DNA from: Triplophysa rosa
Lineage: Eukaryota > Chordata > Actinopteri > Cypriniformes > Nemacheilidae
NCBI RefSeq assembly: GCF_024868665.1
Contig: NC_079908.1
Span: forward strand, 4,671,152 to 4,735,151
Reading direction: 5' to 3'
DNA: 64,000 bases
Shown here: positions 30,336 through 41,872 of the stretch, piece after piece
Position numbering within the stretch: the first letter of the stretch is position 1
Layout of the letters: each line of letters begins with the position of its first letter
The notes under the pieces: generated by a model
Seen by the model: only the letters and a program-made list of their open reading frames with translations
What the model was told of the DNA's origin: nothing
The model's database searches: none
Program-made: the position numbers and the translations under genes

Positions 30336-33290
30336 GAGTGGGGGCGGTACCGTAAAACTTAGTTTCTATTAAAAACTAGTTTAAAATATGTAAAACAAAT
30401 TTAAATATATTATCAGAATGTCTATTTACAATCAGTCCAAATAGCCCACATTGTCGGCAGAGGCTATTTACAACTCTTTACAACTATTTAGAGAAAATAT
30501 AAGACCGATATATACTGTAAATATGTGTTCTGAGTTTGTCACATCATAGTGTTTGATGTGACATAGATAAAACTTCTATTTCCAAGTGGGGATTTCTTAG
30601 CATATTTTTTTTGCCCAAGCTACCTTTAGCTACCACTAAACAAGCAAACAATATCAAGCATTTACATTTGAGGGACATGAAAGTTACCTAAAAAAGAGGT
30701 AAATATTATTGTAAATACTTCATTTATAATAGTTTCCATATCTTTCTGCACAAATTTTAGATTTGTAATTAGTATTATTTAAAAAAATCTGAAGGACCCC
30801 CTAAGTTTATTTTTTACCTCTTATAGGGGCCCCTAATGCCTCATGATGGGTCCCGCCGGATACACTCAGCCCTCCCCCCACCTCAATTCGAGCACTGCTT
30901 AAAAGTCCTCTTAGCATAATGCACTCAATGCACGGCCGCTTCCGCGTTTACACTCAGGAGGCGAAAACACATCCGCTGCCCCACTGGAAGCCAGTCATCT
31001 CTACCTAGAGCTGTGAACATGACAGAGGAGAAGATGAATATTTGTACTCGTTGCTTACACAAAGTTCGCCGGATTACAATAAATGATGTTCGTCAGCATT
31101 GTGATACTGTCAGCTACCCCCCTGTCAAGTAAAGAAGTAGGCTACTTTAAACTATCCGTTTAAAAATACATGGACAGCTTGGACGCTATTGCTATTAGCA
31201 CGTAGCACGTAACGTTAAGGCTGGATAACACTGAATGACATCATCTTTACACCGAGTTTATCAACGATTTTCAGCCCTTAAATATCTTTACCTTTAAACA
31301 AGAAATTTGTATGAATCTGACCAGATATCAATAACACAGTTCCCGTCTTATATGCAGGTTTGCTGTAAAGAAACAGACATAGCTTGGCTTTTAAAGGGTA
31401 TAAATATTGTTTAAATACTGAATCGGTTTTTAATTTGTTACACAATTCACCTTAAGTTGATGACATTGATTTTTTTTATAAATGATAACGTTCTCACTTA
31501 CCTCCCATTGTTATGTTACGAGTGTGATTTTCAAATCATTAATACTAGTCTATATGTATTTTCTCAGCTCCCAGTCAGAATCAGATGACAGGAGATCAGG
31601 GAGAGGATGACATGTTTCAGAATTATGATGAAGTCAGAGAAGACACAAAGTTTAGGAGCAGGACACACCAAAGGATAGCTGTGACCTAAAGCTTCAATTT
31701 ATTGTTTACATTTTGTGAAGTTTTCCAAGGATCACAGACAAAGTCGTACCACAAGAAATGTGAGAAATAGTTAAGAGCCGGGATAACAAGAGAAGAACAG
31801 GGACATCTTTTGAAATAGTAGTGAGCATTTTTACTGTGTATTGTGAGAATTTCATAGTCCATTCATTTTAATCATTTTAAATATTTTACTTTACAATATT
31901 CCAATATGAAGCCTTATTTAAATCAAAAGCATTTTTTTGACGTATTTAATAGTTTTTGTATTTGCATTTTACCTGACAATTTCTGTGTATCAGTTATTAT
32001 ATACAAGCTTACATTAATGGAGCACATTTTGAAAATAGAATATCTTTATTGTCATGTCACAGCTGCATACAAAGACATTTTAGTTACATACAAAAAAGCA
32101 CACACTAAGAACTAAGATATGGATGACTGCACAAGCACATATAATGCATATTACGTACAGTACAGAAATGTCATAAGTAGCCTATATATTTACGTTATTT
32201 TTATTTACATTACAATTTGTACAAATAAAACCAAATTAATGTATCCAGTGTTACGTTTATTCTTTAGCATTAGCTAGCGCTTTCACCAATAGACCATATG
32301 ATCTTCAGTAGCTGACGTGCTGTGGCTCAATCACATCTGCACTCTTAACGTGATGACAACAAACTGTAGTACCAGTTAAGGTTTAAATCCTTACGTGTTA
32401 TAAAGTAAATCCATGCTCGGAACATTATTAAATCTCTGTGAAGCTTCATAAAACGGGACACAGCCATGCCTGATGGAACCACAGTCACGTGTGTATTTAA
32501 ACGCTGCAGGTCATGACTAAACTAAAGTTTTGTATTATAGCACCCATTACATGGTTAAAATATAGTATTTTAACAATACGATGTATTTCACTAATCTATA
32601 TTACACGTTAATTCCCCCCAAAACGAGCGCTGGTAAAGCACATTTGCTATGGGTGAATACAACCCGGAAGCTTTCCCACCCCCTGAGATTTTACCGGAAA
32701 TACGTAGGCAGCACTCCATGCATTGAATGAATAATAAGTCACTGTAGCGATAAATGGAGGTGATTCATATGTGTGGGAATTTCCTTTTGGTTTCTTTGAG
32801 CAAATCAATTCAAACACTAAAAATATAAAATTAACACATTCAAGGCTTGTTTTCTATGTTTTATCTACTCAACACATTACAATTTGTAAGTAAAAATGGC
32901 AAATATTCAACCTTTAAATTCAGAAAACCTGTAAATACCCAAGATATATTGAAGTCTTTAAACTCTTTCAACGAAACAATAATAGGATAGTAATAATTGT
33001 ACTGTGTGTAAAATGTTGCTGCTCATTAAACTTCATTGAAAGTGTGAACTACAAACAAGAGACCATATATAACATTCTTTAAAATGCAAAATGAAATGAA
33101 CAAGATCTTACACAAATACCTTTTTTTTTAATTATAAATTGGATTTTGTGGGCTGTTCAATTAATTCTGTTGACAGATTTCATTTGTTGACAATACTCTC
33201 TTCATCTATTACCAGCAGTAACATAAGAAATCAAACTAAAAATAAGTTTTGGATTGCATTTAAAGCAGGAAGTTTTACATCCATTTATAT
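30336..33290. other. AT-rich non-coding stretch
   Basis: Nothing is firmly assignable. At 31019-31132 there is a small exon-like ORF (MTEEKMNICTRCLHKVRRI...) with a Cys-x2-Cys pair. Its end overlaps a GTAAAG donor, and a CTCAG acceptor lies near 31570, but the joined frame stops after 14 further codons. I do not call it a gene. Confidence 0.35.
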
Positions 33291-35755
33291 TAGGGCTGCA
33301 GCTATCGATTATTTTAGTAATCGAGTATTCTATTGATTTTCCATCGATTAATCGGGTATTCGGATAATAAGTATGTTTTCTTTATTAAAGAGCAATACTA
33401 AATATACAAGAGAAAATAAGACAGGTCTCTTAAAATGAACAACTAATTTGTTTCCTTTTTAGAAAAATTTACATATTTATTGCTGAAATTGCATACGTTC
33501 ATATCTGTGAAAACTAAACCCATTTACTACATTCCTTTGCCATATTACATTCAACATGCAATATAGGCCTAATACAAATGTATAAATATGAAACATTAAC
33601 AAAAATAGAAAGAATCATTTCAAAGGTAAACAACTAACTTCAGCTTATGCATGATGCATTTAGTTTATCTAAATTAGTTTTAGTTTCTTGTTTAAATATT
33701 AAATAGTAATATATTTGTCCACATAAAAATACCGAGTTAACCGGACTTTTTTTTGGCAGGTCGTCGGAAGACGCTTATTTTTTAGTGTGTTAGCTTCACT
33801 CAGTAAAATGTTCTGAAATAAACTCTCAGAGCAACTCTGGGGGTGAAGTTCATGTGTTCATGTCCTCATTCAGCACAGACGCAGACAAATTCATGAGCAT
33901 CACGCGTGTAGCACGTTAAACTGTGCAGTTCAGGGTGGTTGCCCTGCAGGCTTATTACAAAAACTCCAATTGGTCCAAAACGCGGCAGCTCGAGTTCTTA
34001 CACGTACAAAAAAGTATGAACATATTAGCCCGGTTCTGTCAACCTTGCACTTGTTACCTATAAAGCATCGCGTTAACTTTAAAATCTTGCTTATTACCTA
34101 TAAAGCCTTACATGGTTTAGCTCCTCATTACTTGAGTGAACTCCTTTTGTATTACAGTCCTTCACGTGCATTACGCTCTCAGGCGTCCTGTCAGTTGGTA
34201 ATACCTAGAATTTCAAAATCAAGTGCAGGTGGTAGATCCTTTTCCTATCTAGCGCCTAAACTTTGGAATAGTCTTCCCTGCACTGTCCGGGAGGCAGACA
34301 CACTCTGTCAGTTTAAATCTAGACTAAAGACGCATCTTTTTAATCTTGCATACACTACTCTTCCATAATATAAATCTTCAGAGGGTTTAGGCTGCATTAG
34401 TTAGATCAACCGGAACCAAAAACACAACTGATGTACTTGTTGCATCAAAGAGTACAGAACAGTACTCTACTCTCAGCCAGTCTTGTCTCATTGTTCCAAG
34501 GTTACCACAGCGAGCAGGATGCAGTTCATGGCCTGACCTGATGGTAGAGCGGAGAATGGGAAGTGGGGACCTGACAAGAGCTGAGATGATAGAGCTGGAT
34601 AAAGAAGGACGCGGTCTCTTGACATGTCTTCACCACAAAATTTCAAATGCTATTAGATTATTAATGATAATCTTAAACTATAATTTATTTTATTATTAAG
34701 TTTATTTATTTTATTTAGCCTTGTTGTGCAAGTTCTCTGGAGCTTGTGCAGAGGCAGCAGCTTTTGCCAGAGGGGAACTGGAATCCCCTGGTTGGGCCTG
34801 GGTTCTCCTGAGTTTTTTTTTCTCGATTAGAGTTTTGGGTTCCTCGCCACCGTTTGCATACTGTTTTTGCACTATCTGCCTGACCGGGGGGGCTGCTTTA
34901 GAATTTTAAAGTTTTACTTAATTAATATTGCATATAGGAATTTATTATCTGTTATATTTGACCTGTGCTTCTCTCTCCTTTATCCTAAAAGTGTGCTCTC
35001 ACTGAGCGTGTGTGTGTGTATGTGCGTACTTGTCTGTGTACGTACGTGTGTGTGTGTGTGTTGTGTGTGTGTGCGTGCGCATCCGTGTGTGTGTGTGTGT
35101 CTCTGTGTCTGTGTGTGTTGGTGCGTGTGCGTGTTGTGTGTGTGGAGTGTTTTGTGTGTGGGTATGTCTGTCTTCTGTGTTTTCAACCTTTTCTTGTTTT
35201 TGCAGGTACAACTTTGATTGTTTTGCTTGTAGTCAATGTGTCTCATGTGCAGCTGCTTTGTAACAATGAAAATTGTAAAAGCGCTATATAAATAAAGTTG
35301 AGTTGAGTTGAGTTCATTCACAGACACACAGAACAGCCAGATGACATGTGTAAATAACATGATTCGGCGTCCACAAGTCCGCATCTAGTTTGATGGACTC
35401 AATGCAGCCGGAAAACAAGTTTCACTCGCAAAATAGACTAAAACCAAGTAAAATAGCAGTTCACCATTTCAATAAGCTATCAGTTATTTATCAGCATGAG
35501 ACATACGTGTGAGCGTGTGAACAGACTAAAATGCGTGTGTCTCGCGGTGAATGCGTGAGTCTTGAGAGCCCTGTAACATGAATAGAGTTTAGTGGGCTGT
35601 GCGTCAGTAATAACGGTCCGTGGGGAAACGCAGCGCTCCGTGTGTAGCCTACTGTAGTTAAATGGATTAAACGAGGCTTCGAGGGAACAAAAATGGCCTC
35701 GATGATTTTTTGTATTCGAATAACTCGAGTTACTCGAGGAATCGTTTCAGCCCTA
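33291..35755. mobile_element. hAT transposon with exact 8-bp TSD, carrying a nested L2
   Basis: The ends are TAGGGCTG and CAGCCCTA, inverted. The target duplication ATTTATAT is at 33283-33290 and 35756-35763, perfect. Without the nested L2 (33934-35314) the element is about 1.1 kb. Subterminal regions are rich in TCGA/CGATTA words. No transposase ORF is seen, so it is non-autonomous. Confidence 0.85.
33934..35314 (+). mobile_element. L2-type LINE, 5'-truncated 3' end (copy D)
   Basis: It begins within ORF2 at gtggttgccctgcaggc, matching 41453 onward in the longer element. It encodes the ORF2 tail (ORF from 33970: MVQNAAARVLTRTKKYEH... to FNLAYTTLP, stop 34368), then a 3' UTR with a GT-rich tract and a (GTTGA)n tail. 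It is inserted into the hAT at 33291-35755. It differs from copy C (1526-2756) at only about eight positions noticed outside the GT tract, so both are recent. Confidence 0.9.
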
Positions 35756-35868
35756 ATTTATATTAATCCATTTGTATCACTAATATGCACCTGCAATTTA
35801 GTGATACTGCTGCAGTTATGGTCTTGACCAAGACCATCATAAAATGATACTACAACACTAGAACCAAG

Positions 35869-36221
35869 CCTCAACTTATAGGGCCAGTTTTCCTCTGGCA
35901 CATTAACATAACATCGCTGGTAATAACTTGTTTCCTCATTATTCCTGCTTCCCCTTGTCTCCCTTCTCATTATTTCTATTTACAGTTTTTCTGAATCACT
36001 TTGGCACATTTTCCGAAACAATCTTAACATTATCTAAACTGTAAGTGCAAAATAATGTCACTGTAGTAGCATATTACTTCTGAGGTGCCGGAGTGCACAG
36101 GGCCCCGCCATTGAAAAGATGGACGGCCTGACACTGCTTCCTTACATTGTAATGAACTGAGCGTAAAACGTCCGACAATTGGCGCTGACATATTATGCAA
36201 AAACACCAGTCTGGACCATTG
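35869..36221. other. non-coding spacer between two hAT-related elements
   Basis: No gene or repeat boundary is recognised; the ORFs are short. Confidence 0.35.
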
Positions 36222-36229
36222 GTGTGCAC

Positions 36230-36686
36230 TAGGGATGTAACGATTCACCGTGAGCCGGTTGAAAATCGGTTATAATGAGCGACGATTCAAATCGGTTGAG
36301 GCTTGAACTGAATCGCAATACATTTTTTGAACAGCAGGGGCCGCTATTTTCACTGCAAACCTAAACGTGGATGCTGATATTTCTTAAATGCAAAAAAATC
36401 CAAGAAAAGCACAGACAGTATTAGTTTGTTTATATTAGAGACTTTTTCTATTATTAATTTGTTATAAAATTGCAGTTTAGTTTTGTTATTTGAAATAAAA
36501 CATTATTTTATCATACAAAGAAACGTGAAGCATTTAAGAAATAATGCAAGGGACGTTGTTCATTTCTAATTGGTTTCAACTCATTTTTTCAAAATAAATC
36601 GTGAGTAAATCGTGAATAAATCGCATCGTGAGATCAGAATCGCGAATCGCATCGCATCGTGAGCTGAGTGAATCGTTACATCCCTA
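36230..36686. mobile_element. short non-autonomous hAT with exact 8-bp TSD
   Basis: The inverted ends are TAGGGATGTAACGATTCA and TGAATCGTTACATCCCTA, and the flanking duplication GTGTGCAC is at 36222-36229 and 36687-36694, perfect. The inner sequence is rich in AATCG words (gaatcgcgaatcgcatcgc). 457 bp, no ORF of interest. Confidence 0.92.
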
Positions 36687-36694
36687 GTGTGCAC

Positions 36695-37457
36695 ATAAGG
36701 AATCGTCAGTGGAGCCAGGAGGCAGAGCCACGGTATGAAACTTGTGCCCAAAACTCTCGCACACCCAATCAACCACGCTCCCTGAATTTCTCATATGACT
36801 GCCCTATACCGAAGGGCTTGCTAAAACAAGGTTAATACAACAGCTAATGAGTTAATCGTTAGCAATTGAAAATTAATAGTTGGTTATATCTTCAAGCTCC
36901 TCTCAAATCTCTGACAGTCTGCTCTGAGAAGCTGTCAATCACGGCTGTCAATCATAACGACACGACCCATTTTTATAGCATCACAAGCTAAAATCAAATT
37001 TATCACAAAAGATACCAACAACCTTAAATGATCAAATCTATCTTTCGGGAAATTTTCCTGGAAGTGTAATTTTTTTTTTTATTTTGTCTCAAGTCCCATT
37101 CGTTTACATGGAGAGGGCGGGATTTTTGACCTGTACTGCAGCAAGCCACCAGAGGGCGATCAAAGAGCCCGTATCTTCCCTTTTCAGGACGTGTGAGGCG
37201 CACACCCTGAACTAATAAGTAAGAGGGACAACAATCAATAAAAATATGTTGGTGCTTTGAATCTACCAAAGAACTATGGTTGCTATGCAAGCACAAAATC
37301 TATCCAACAAATGAATTAAACTTCAAAAGACAATAAAAATATTGTTGATCGTTATGATAGCCAATATAACAAATACTGTACACATGGTATATAATGTGGT
37401 TTCATAGTATGTGGTATTATAGTAATTATACTACAGTATAGTATAATATATATATTG
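36695..37457. other. non-coding spacer
   Basis: No gene is recognised. AT-rich, with scattered simple sequence (T-run at 37071; tatagtataatatatatat near 37437). Confidence 0.35.
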
Positions 37458-37515
37458 TAACAATGAAAATTGTAAAAGCGCTATATAAATAAAGTTGAGT
37501 TGAGTTGAGAGTTGA
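37458..37515 (+). mobile_element. extremely truncated L2 3' end (about 58 bp)
   Basis: Contains only aacaatgaaaattgtaaaag, the AGCGCTATATAAATAAAGTTGAG terminus and a (GTTGA)n tail. It lies about 20 bp upstream of the inferred start of the much longer L2 insertion. Confidence 0.85.
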
Positions 37516-37921
37516 GTATAGCATAAATACATTGGTACACTATTGTACTCAATATTCAGTAGTATTAGCTATAAACAGATGCTATCTGCATCACTGCCGG
37601 CGGTTTGTTTGTATCCCCACACTTCGCTCTAATATTAGTGTATTTTATTATCGTTACTTATCATTGTCGTTGCTAACTTATCCTGATATCTCAATAACCC
37701 TGCTTTTGTCATTTACTTGAAGATTCTAAACCAAAAGTGATAATTAACTTAACGCCGCTAGCATAGCAATAGCGTGTTATCTTGCTTTCTGTTTACACTG
37801 TGGAATATCATCTTGCCTCTGGTTTGTCTTGTGTGCTAACTGTTTCTCTTTTTAAGCGAGTATACTACGATTCATTGAGCAACCTTGGTAAGTTGGAATT
37901 GCACTTCAAACCCGGTGAGTT

Positions 37922-38791
37922 ATGGCTTCTGTTCCTATTATTGTTACTTGCACCTCATGTCATATGTTTATCTTAGCCTTCTCTGTCAGCTGCGAGGGTT
38001 TTATATGCGATAACTGCAGGGAAATAGTTAGGCTGACAGAGATGATCTTAGAATTAGAGTCTCGCATCCGATCGTTATCTGAGGATAGTAAGAGTGTAGG
38101 GATCATAGAAAACACTTTGGATGCGAGCAACATTGGCGCACACAGCTCGGTTCCGGTTGAAAATCCCCCGCAGCTGGGAAACTTCGTGACTGTGAGACGG
38201 CGTAGTCGCAGGACAAAACATCACTCGACCGTTCCGATTACAGTCTCGAACAGGTTTGCCCCGCTCAGTGATGCACCGACTGCGAAACCTGCTGAAAGTG
38301 CCCTAGTTATCGGTGATTCTATTGTTCGGAACGTTAACATAGAGGCACCAGCCACCATAGTCTAATGTTTACCGGGAGCCAGAGCGCCTGACATCAAGTC
38401 AAATTTAAATGTGCTGGGTAAGGCTAATCGTAAATTCAGTAAGATTGTTATTCACGTCGGCACAAATGATGTTCGACTCCGTCAATCGGAGATCACAAAA
38501 GATAATATTAAAGAGGTGTGTGAGCTCGCAAGCACGTTGTCAGACACTGTAATATTCTCTGGCCCCCTCACTGCTTATCGTGGTGATGAGATTTATAGCA
38601 GATTATCATCACTAAATGGCTGGTTGTCTGAGTGGTGCTTGCAGAATGATATAGTTTTTATAAATAACTGGAAGAGTTTTGAGGGCAGACCTGACCTGTT
38701 GAAACGAGATGGTCTCCATCCCTCCTGGGCTGGGACTTCCATCCTGTCTAGAAATATGGCAAAAAGTCTTAATGCTAATGCTAAAACTTGA
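37922..38791 (+). pseudogene. L2 ORF1: zinc-knuckle-like N-terminus plus SGNH/GDSL esterase domain, one in-frame stop
   Basis: The N-terminal segment has paired cysteines (CTSCHM, CDNCRE), then a short coiled-coil-like stretch (LTEMILELESRIRSL). The C-terminal esterase-like domain has ALVIGDSIVRNV (catalytic Ser block), HVGTNDVRLRQSE (Gly/Asn block) and DGLHPSW (Asp-His block). A TAA at 38363-38365, in frame, separates residues 1-147 from the rest; the frame then stays open to 38791. Esterase-carrying ORF1 proteins are known in CR1/L2-type LINEs. The second L2 at 43170-47771 has the same domain without the stop, so the stop is a later mutation. Confidence 0.85.
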
Positions 38792-38923
38792 CTCGCTGGG
38801 GCCCAGGTCAGGGAGCAGACAGTATGGCTTAACCAACTGTCTGCTTGCCGTCTCACGTCGCAGAATACACAAAATGTACAACATGTAGTAATCCGTTCTC
38901 CCAAACATCACAAAATAGAGACT

Positions 38924-41872
38924 GTGTCTGTCCCCCGGATTAGCAAACATAAAATAATGCGTAAACCTCTTGAAAGTAATTTAATAAACGTTAAACAAAC
39001 TAAACATGAACAAAATACAGATAATCAACTGTTACGACTCGGATTGCTAAATATTAGATCTCTCTCTAATAAAGCACTTTTTGTTAACGATATGATAACA
39101 GATCATAAAATAGACATGCTCTGTTTGACAGAAACATGGCTAAAACCAGATGATTATATTGCTTTAAATGAATCTGTCCCCCAAGATTATTATTATAAAC
39201 ACGAGCCTCGTCTAAAAGGCAGAGGGGGAGGTGTCGCAGCACTTTACAATAACTCTCTTAGCATTTCCCAGAAGTCGAACTCTAAATATAATTCTTTTGA
39301 AGTCATGGTTCTTCATGTTTCAACACCTAATACTAAAGATAAAACACTTTTTAAATTGATTCTAGCTATTGTATATAGGCCTCCAGGGCACCACACAGAT
39401 TTTATTAAAGAATTTGGTGGGTTCTTATCAGAACTAGTACTGGCCGCAGATAGACTCCTTGTCGTTGGTGACTTTAACATCCACGTAGATAACGTTACAG
39501 ATGCCTTAGGAATGGCTTTCAAAGACACTCTTAACTCCATGGGCATTAGTCAACATGTGTCAGGACCCACTCACCTTCGTAATCATACTTTAGATTTAAT
39601 ACTGTCTTACGGTATAAATGTGGACGACGTTAAAATCCTTCAGCAGAGTGAAGACATTTCGGATCATTATCTGGTATTATGTTTGCTTCACTGGCCTACG
39701 GCTGCAAATAAAACTCATTGTTACAAATATGGTAGAACAATAACTTCAACTACCAAAGATGCGTTTCTCGATAATCTGCCCGAATTGTCTCAAATCATGA
39801 GAAATAACGTTGAAGATCTTGACATTACCACTGAAAATTTTAATTCCACCTTCTCGGTAACGCTAGACAAAGTTGCTCCACTACGTTTAAAGAAGATTAA
39901 AAATGGCAGCCCCACACCGTGGTATAATGAACACACTCAGGCTCTAAAGAAAGCGGCCCGAAAAATGGAGCGCAACTTTAAGAAAACTAAATTAGAGGTA
40001 TTTCGTACAGCATGGAAGGATAGTATTCGAAAATACAGGAAAGCCCTAATAACTTCTAGATCCGCCTACTTTTCATCACTAATAGAAGAAAACCAGCACA
40101 ACCCTAGGTTTTTATTTAACACGGTGGCTAAATTAACAAAAAATAAATCGTCAGTGACTTCTGATCCTGTATATCAGCATAGCAGTGATGAATTTATGAA
40201 CTACTTCACATATAAAATCCAAGATATTAGAGAAAAAATTATAACAATGCAATCAGAAGTGAAACCCGCTGAACAAACTAACTACAGCGCCCTTAAGGAG
40301 AAAATGCAATTATTTTATACCGTAGATCAAGATGAGCTGTCTAAAATTATTAGATCATCTAAATCAACAACATGCATACTAGACCCTATACCTACAAATC
40401 TACTGAAAGAGATGCTCCCAGAAATTATAGATCCTCTTCTTGGTATTATTAACTCATCTCTGACATTAGGACATGTGCCTAAAGCATATAAGGTGGCTGT
40501 TATAAGGCCCCTTGTCAAAAAACCCCAACTCGACCCTAGAGAACTAAGGAACTACAGGCCTATATCGAATCTACCTTTCATATCTAAAGTTCTGGAAAAA
40601 GTAGTTTCAACTCAATTATGCTCCTTCCTCCAAAGGAATGACATCAATGAAGAATTCCAGTCTGGATTTAGAGCATGTCACAGTACAGAGACTGCTTTGA
40701 TCAGAGTTACAAATGATCTGCTATTGGCGTCTGACCGAGGTTGTATCTCGTTATTGGTGCTGCTAGACCTTAGTGCTGCATTCGATACCATTGACCACAG
40801 CACACTCCTACATAGACTCGAAAATTATGTCGGCATTAAGGGAATAGCTTTGAAATGGTTTAAATCTTATTTATCCGACCGTTTTCAATTTGTAGCAATA
40901 AACAATGAGGTGTCACGCAAATCGCAAGTCCAGTACGGTGTACCACAGGGCTCAGTCTTAGGGCCTCTGCTCTTCGCATTATACATGCTACCTCTAGGAG
41001 ATATAATAAAGCGACACGGAGTTAGCTTTCACTGTTATGCTGATGATACTCAACTTTATATTTCCTCGAAGCCTCATGAAACACAGCAGTTCCATCGAAT
41101 AATGGAATGCATAGTCGATATAAAAAACTGGATGAGTAACAACTTTTTATTACTGAACTCGGACAAAACGGAAGTGTTACTTATTGGACCGAAAACTGCT
41201 ATAAGTAACAACCAAGAATACTGTTTAACTATTGACGGATGTTCCATAAAACCCTCGTCGTCAGCAAAGAATCTTGGCGTTCTATTCGATAGTAATCTGT
41301 CATTTGAGAGCCACGTCGCCAACACCTGTAAAATTGCGTTTTTCCATCTTAAGAATATATCTAAACTACGTCATATGCTGTCAATATCAGATGCAGAGAA
41401 GTTAATTCATGCATTCATGACATCAAGACTAGATTACTGTAATGCGCTTTTAGGTGGTTGCCCTGCAGGCTTATTACAAAAACTCCAACTGGTCCAAAAT
41501 GCGGCAGCTCGAGTTCTTACACGTACAAAAAAGTATGAACATATTAGCCTGGTTCTGTCAACCTTGCACTTGTTACCTATAAAGCATCGCGTTAACTTTA
41601 AAATCTTGCTTATTACCTATAAAGTCCTACATGGTTTAGCTCTTCAGTACTTGAATGAACTCCTTTTGTATTACAGTCCTTCACGTGCATTATTCTCTCA
41701 GGCGTCCTGTCAGTTGGTAATACCTAGAATTTCAAAATCAAGTGCAGGTGGTAGATCCTTCTCCTATCTAGGAATAGTCTTCCCTGCACTGTGCGGGAGG
41801 CAGACACACTTTCAGTTTAAATCTAGACTAAAGACGCATCTTTTTAATCTTGCATACACTAGACTTCCATAA
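38924..41872 (+). CDS. L2 ORF2: endonuclease-reverse transcriptase, 982 aa, open reading frame
   Basis: Apurinic-type endonuclease domain at about residues 35-255 ([30 protein letters not shown] near 182, SDHYLV near 245). Linker to about 480. Reverse transcriptase at about 490-780: [56 protein letters not shown] and [10 protein letters not shown] with the catalytic YADD at about 705-708. C-terminal tail of about 200 residues. It nicks target DNA and copies the LINE RNA there. Near the end (about 41770-41815) deletions of 13 and 2 nt relative to copies C and D replace the conserved KLWNSLP segment by an out-of-frame stretch, while keeping the ORF open. Whether it is active is doubtful. Confidence 0.9.
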   Translation: MSVPRISKHKIMRKPLESNLINVKQTKHEQNTDNQLLRLGLLNIRSLSNKALFVNDMITDHKIDMLCLTETWLKPDDYIALNESVPQDYYYKHEPRLKGRGGGVAALYNNSLSISQKSNSKYNSFEVMVLHVSTPNTKDKTLFKLILAIVYRPPGHHTDFIKEFGGFLSELVLAADRLLVVGDFNIHVDNVTDALGMAFKDTLNSMGISQHVSGPTHLRNHTLDLILSYGINVDDVKILQQSEDISDHYLVLCLLHWPTAANKTHCYKYGRTITSTTKDAFLDNLPELSQIMRNNVEDLDITTENFNSTFSVTLDKVAPLRLKKIKNGSPTPWYNEHTQALKKAARKMERNFKKTKLEVFRTAWKDSIRKYRKALITSRSAYFSSLIEENQHNPRFLFNTVAKLTKNKSSVTSDPVYQHSSDEFMNYFTYKIQDIREKIITMQSEVKPAEQTNYSALKEKMQLFYTVDQDELSKIIRSSKSTTCILDPIPTNLLKEMLPEIIDPLLGIINSSLTLGHVPKAYKVAVIRPLVKKPQLDPRELRNYRPISNLPFISKVLEKVVSTQLCSFLQRNDINEEFQSGFRACHSTETALIRVTNDLLLASDRGCISLLVLLDLSAAFDTIDHSTLLHRLENYVGIKGIALKWFKSYLSDRFQFVAINNEVSRKSQVQYGVPQGSVLGPLLFALYMLPLGDIIKRHGVSFHCYADDTQLYISSKPHETQQFHRIMECIVDIKNWMSNNFLLLNSDKTEVLLIGPKTAISNNQEYCLTIDGCSIKPSSSAKNLGVLFDSNLSFESHVANTCKIAFFHLKNISKLRHMLSISDAEKLIHAFMTSRLDYCNALLGGCPAGLLQKLQLVQNAAARVLTRTKKYEHISLVLSTLHLLPIKHRVNFKILLITYKVLHGLALQYLNELLLYYSPSRALFSQASCQLVIPRISKSSAGGRSFSYLGIVFPALCGRQTHFQFKSRLKTHLFNLAYTRLP

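Larger units (their letters stand above)
29765..35860. mobile_element. possible ~6-kb DNA element defined by TAGTGTTGTAGT inverted ends
   Basis: TAGTGTTGTAGT begins at 29765 and ACTACAACACTA ends at 35860. The flanking octamers gaaaccag and gaaccaag are similar but not identical. Both ends carry further gacc/aagacc words inside. The interior holds a MITE (29918-30335), about 3 kb of non-coding sequence and a nested hAT at 33291-35755. No transposase is recognised. It may instead be two unrelated fragments of the same repeat family. Confidence 0.4.

Noticed and set aside
31019..31132. Small ORF with a Cys pair and splice-donor-like end
   Set aside because: The best downstream acceptor leads to an early stop. 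Single-exon support is too weak to call a gene.
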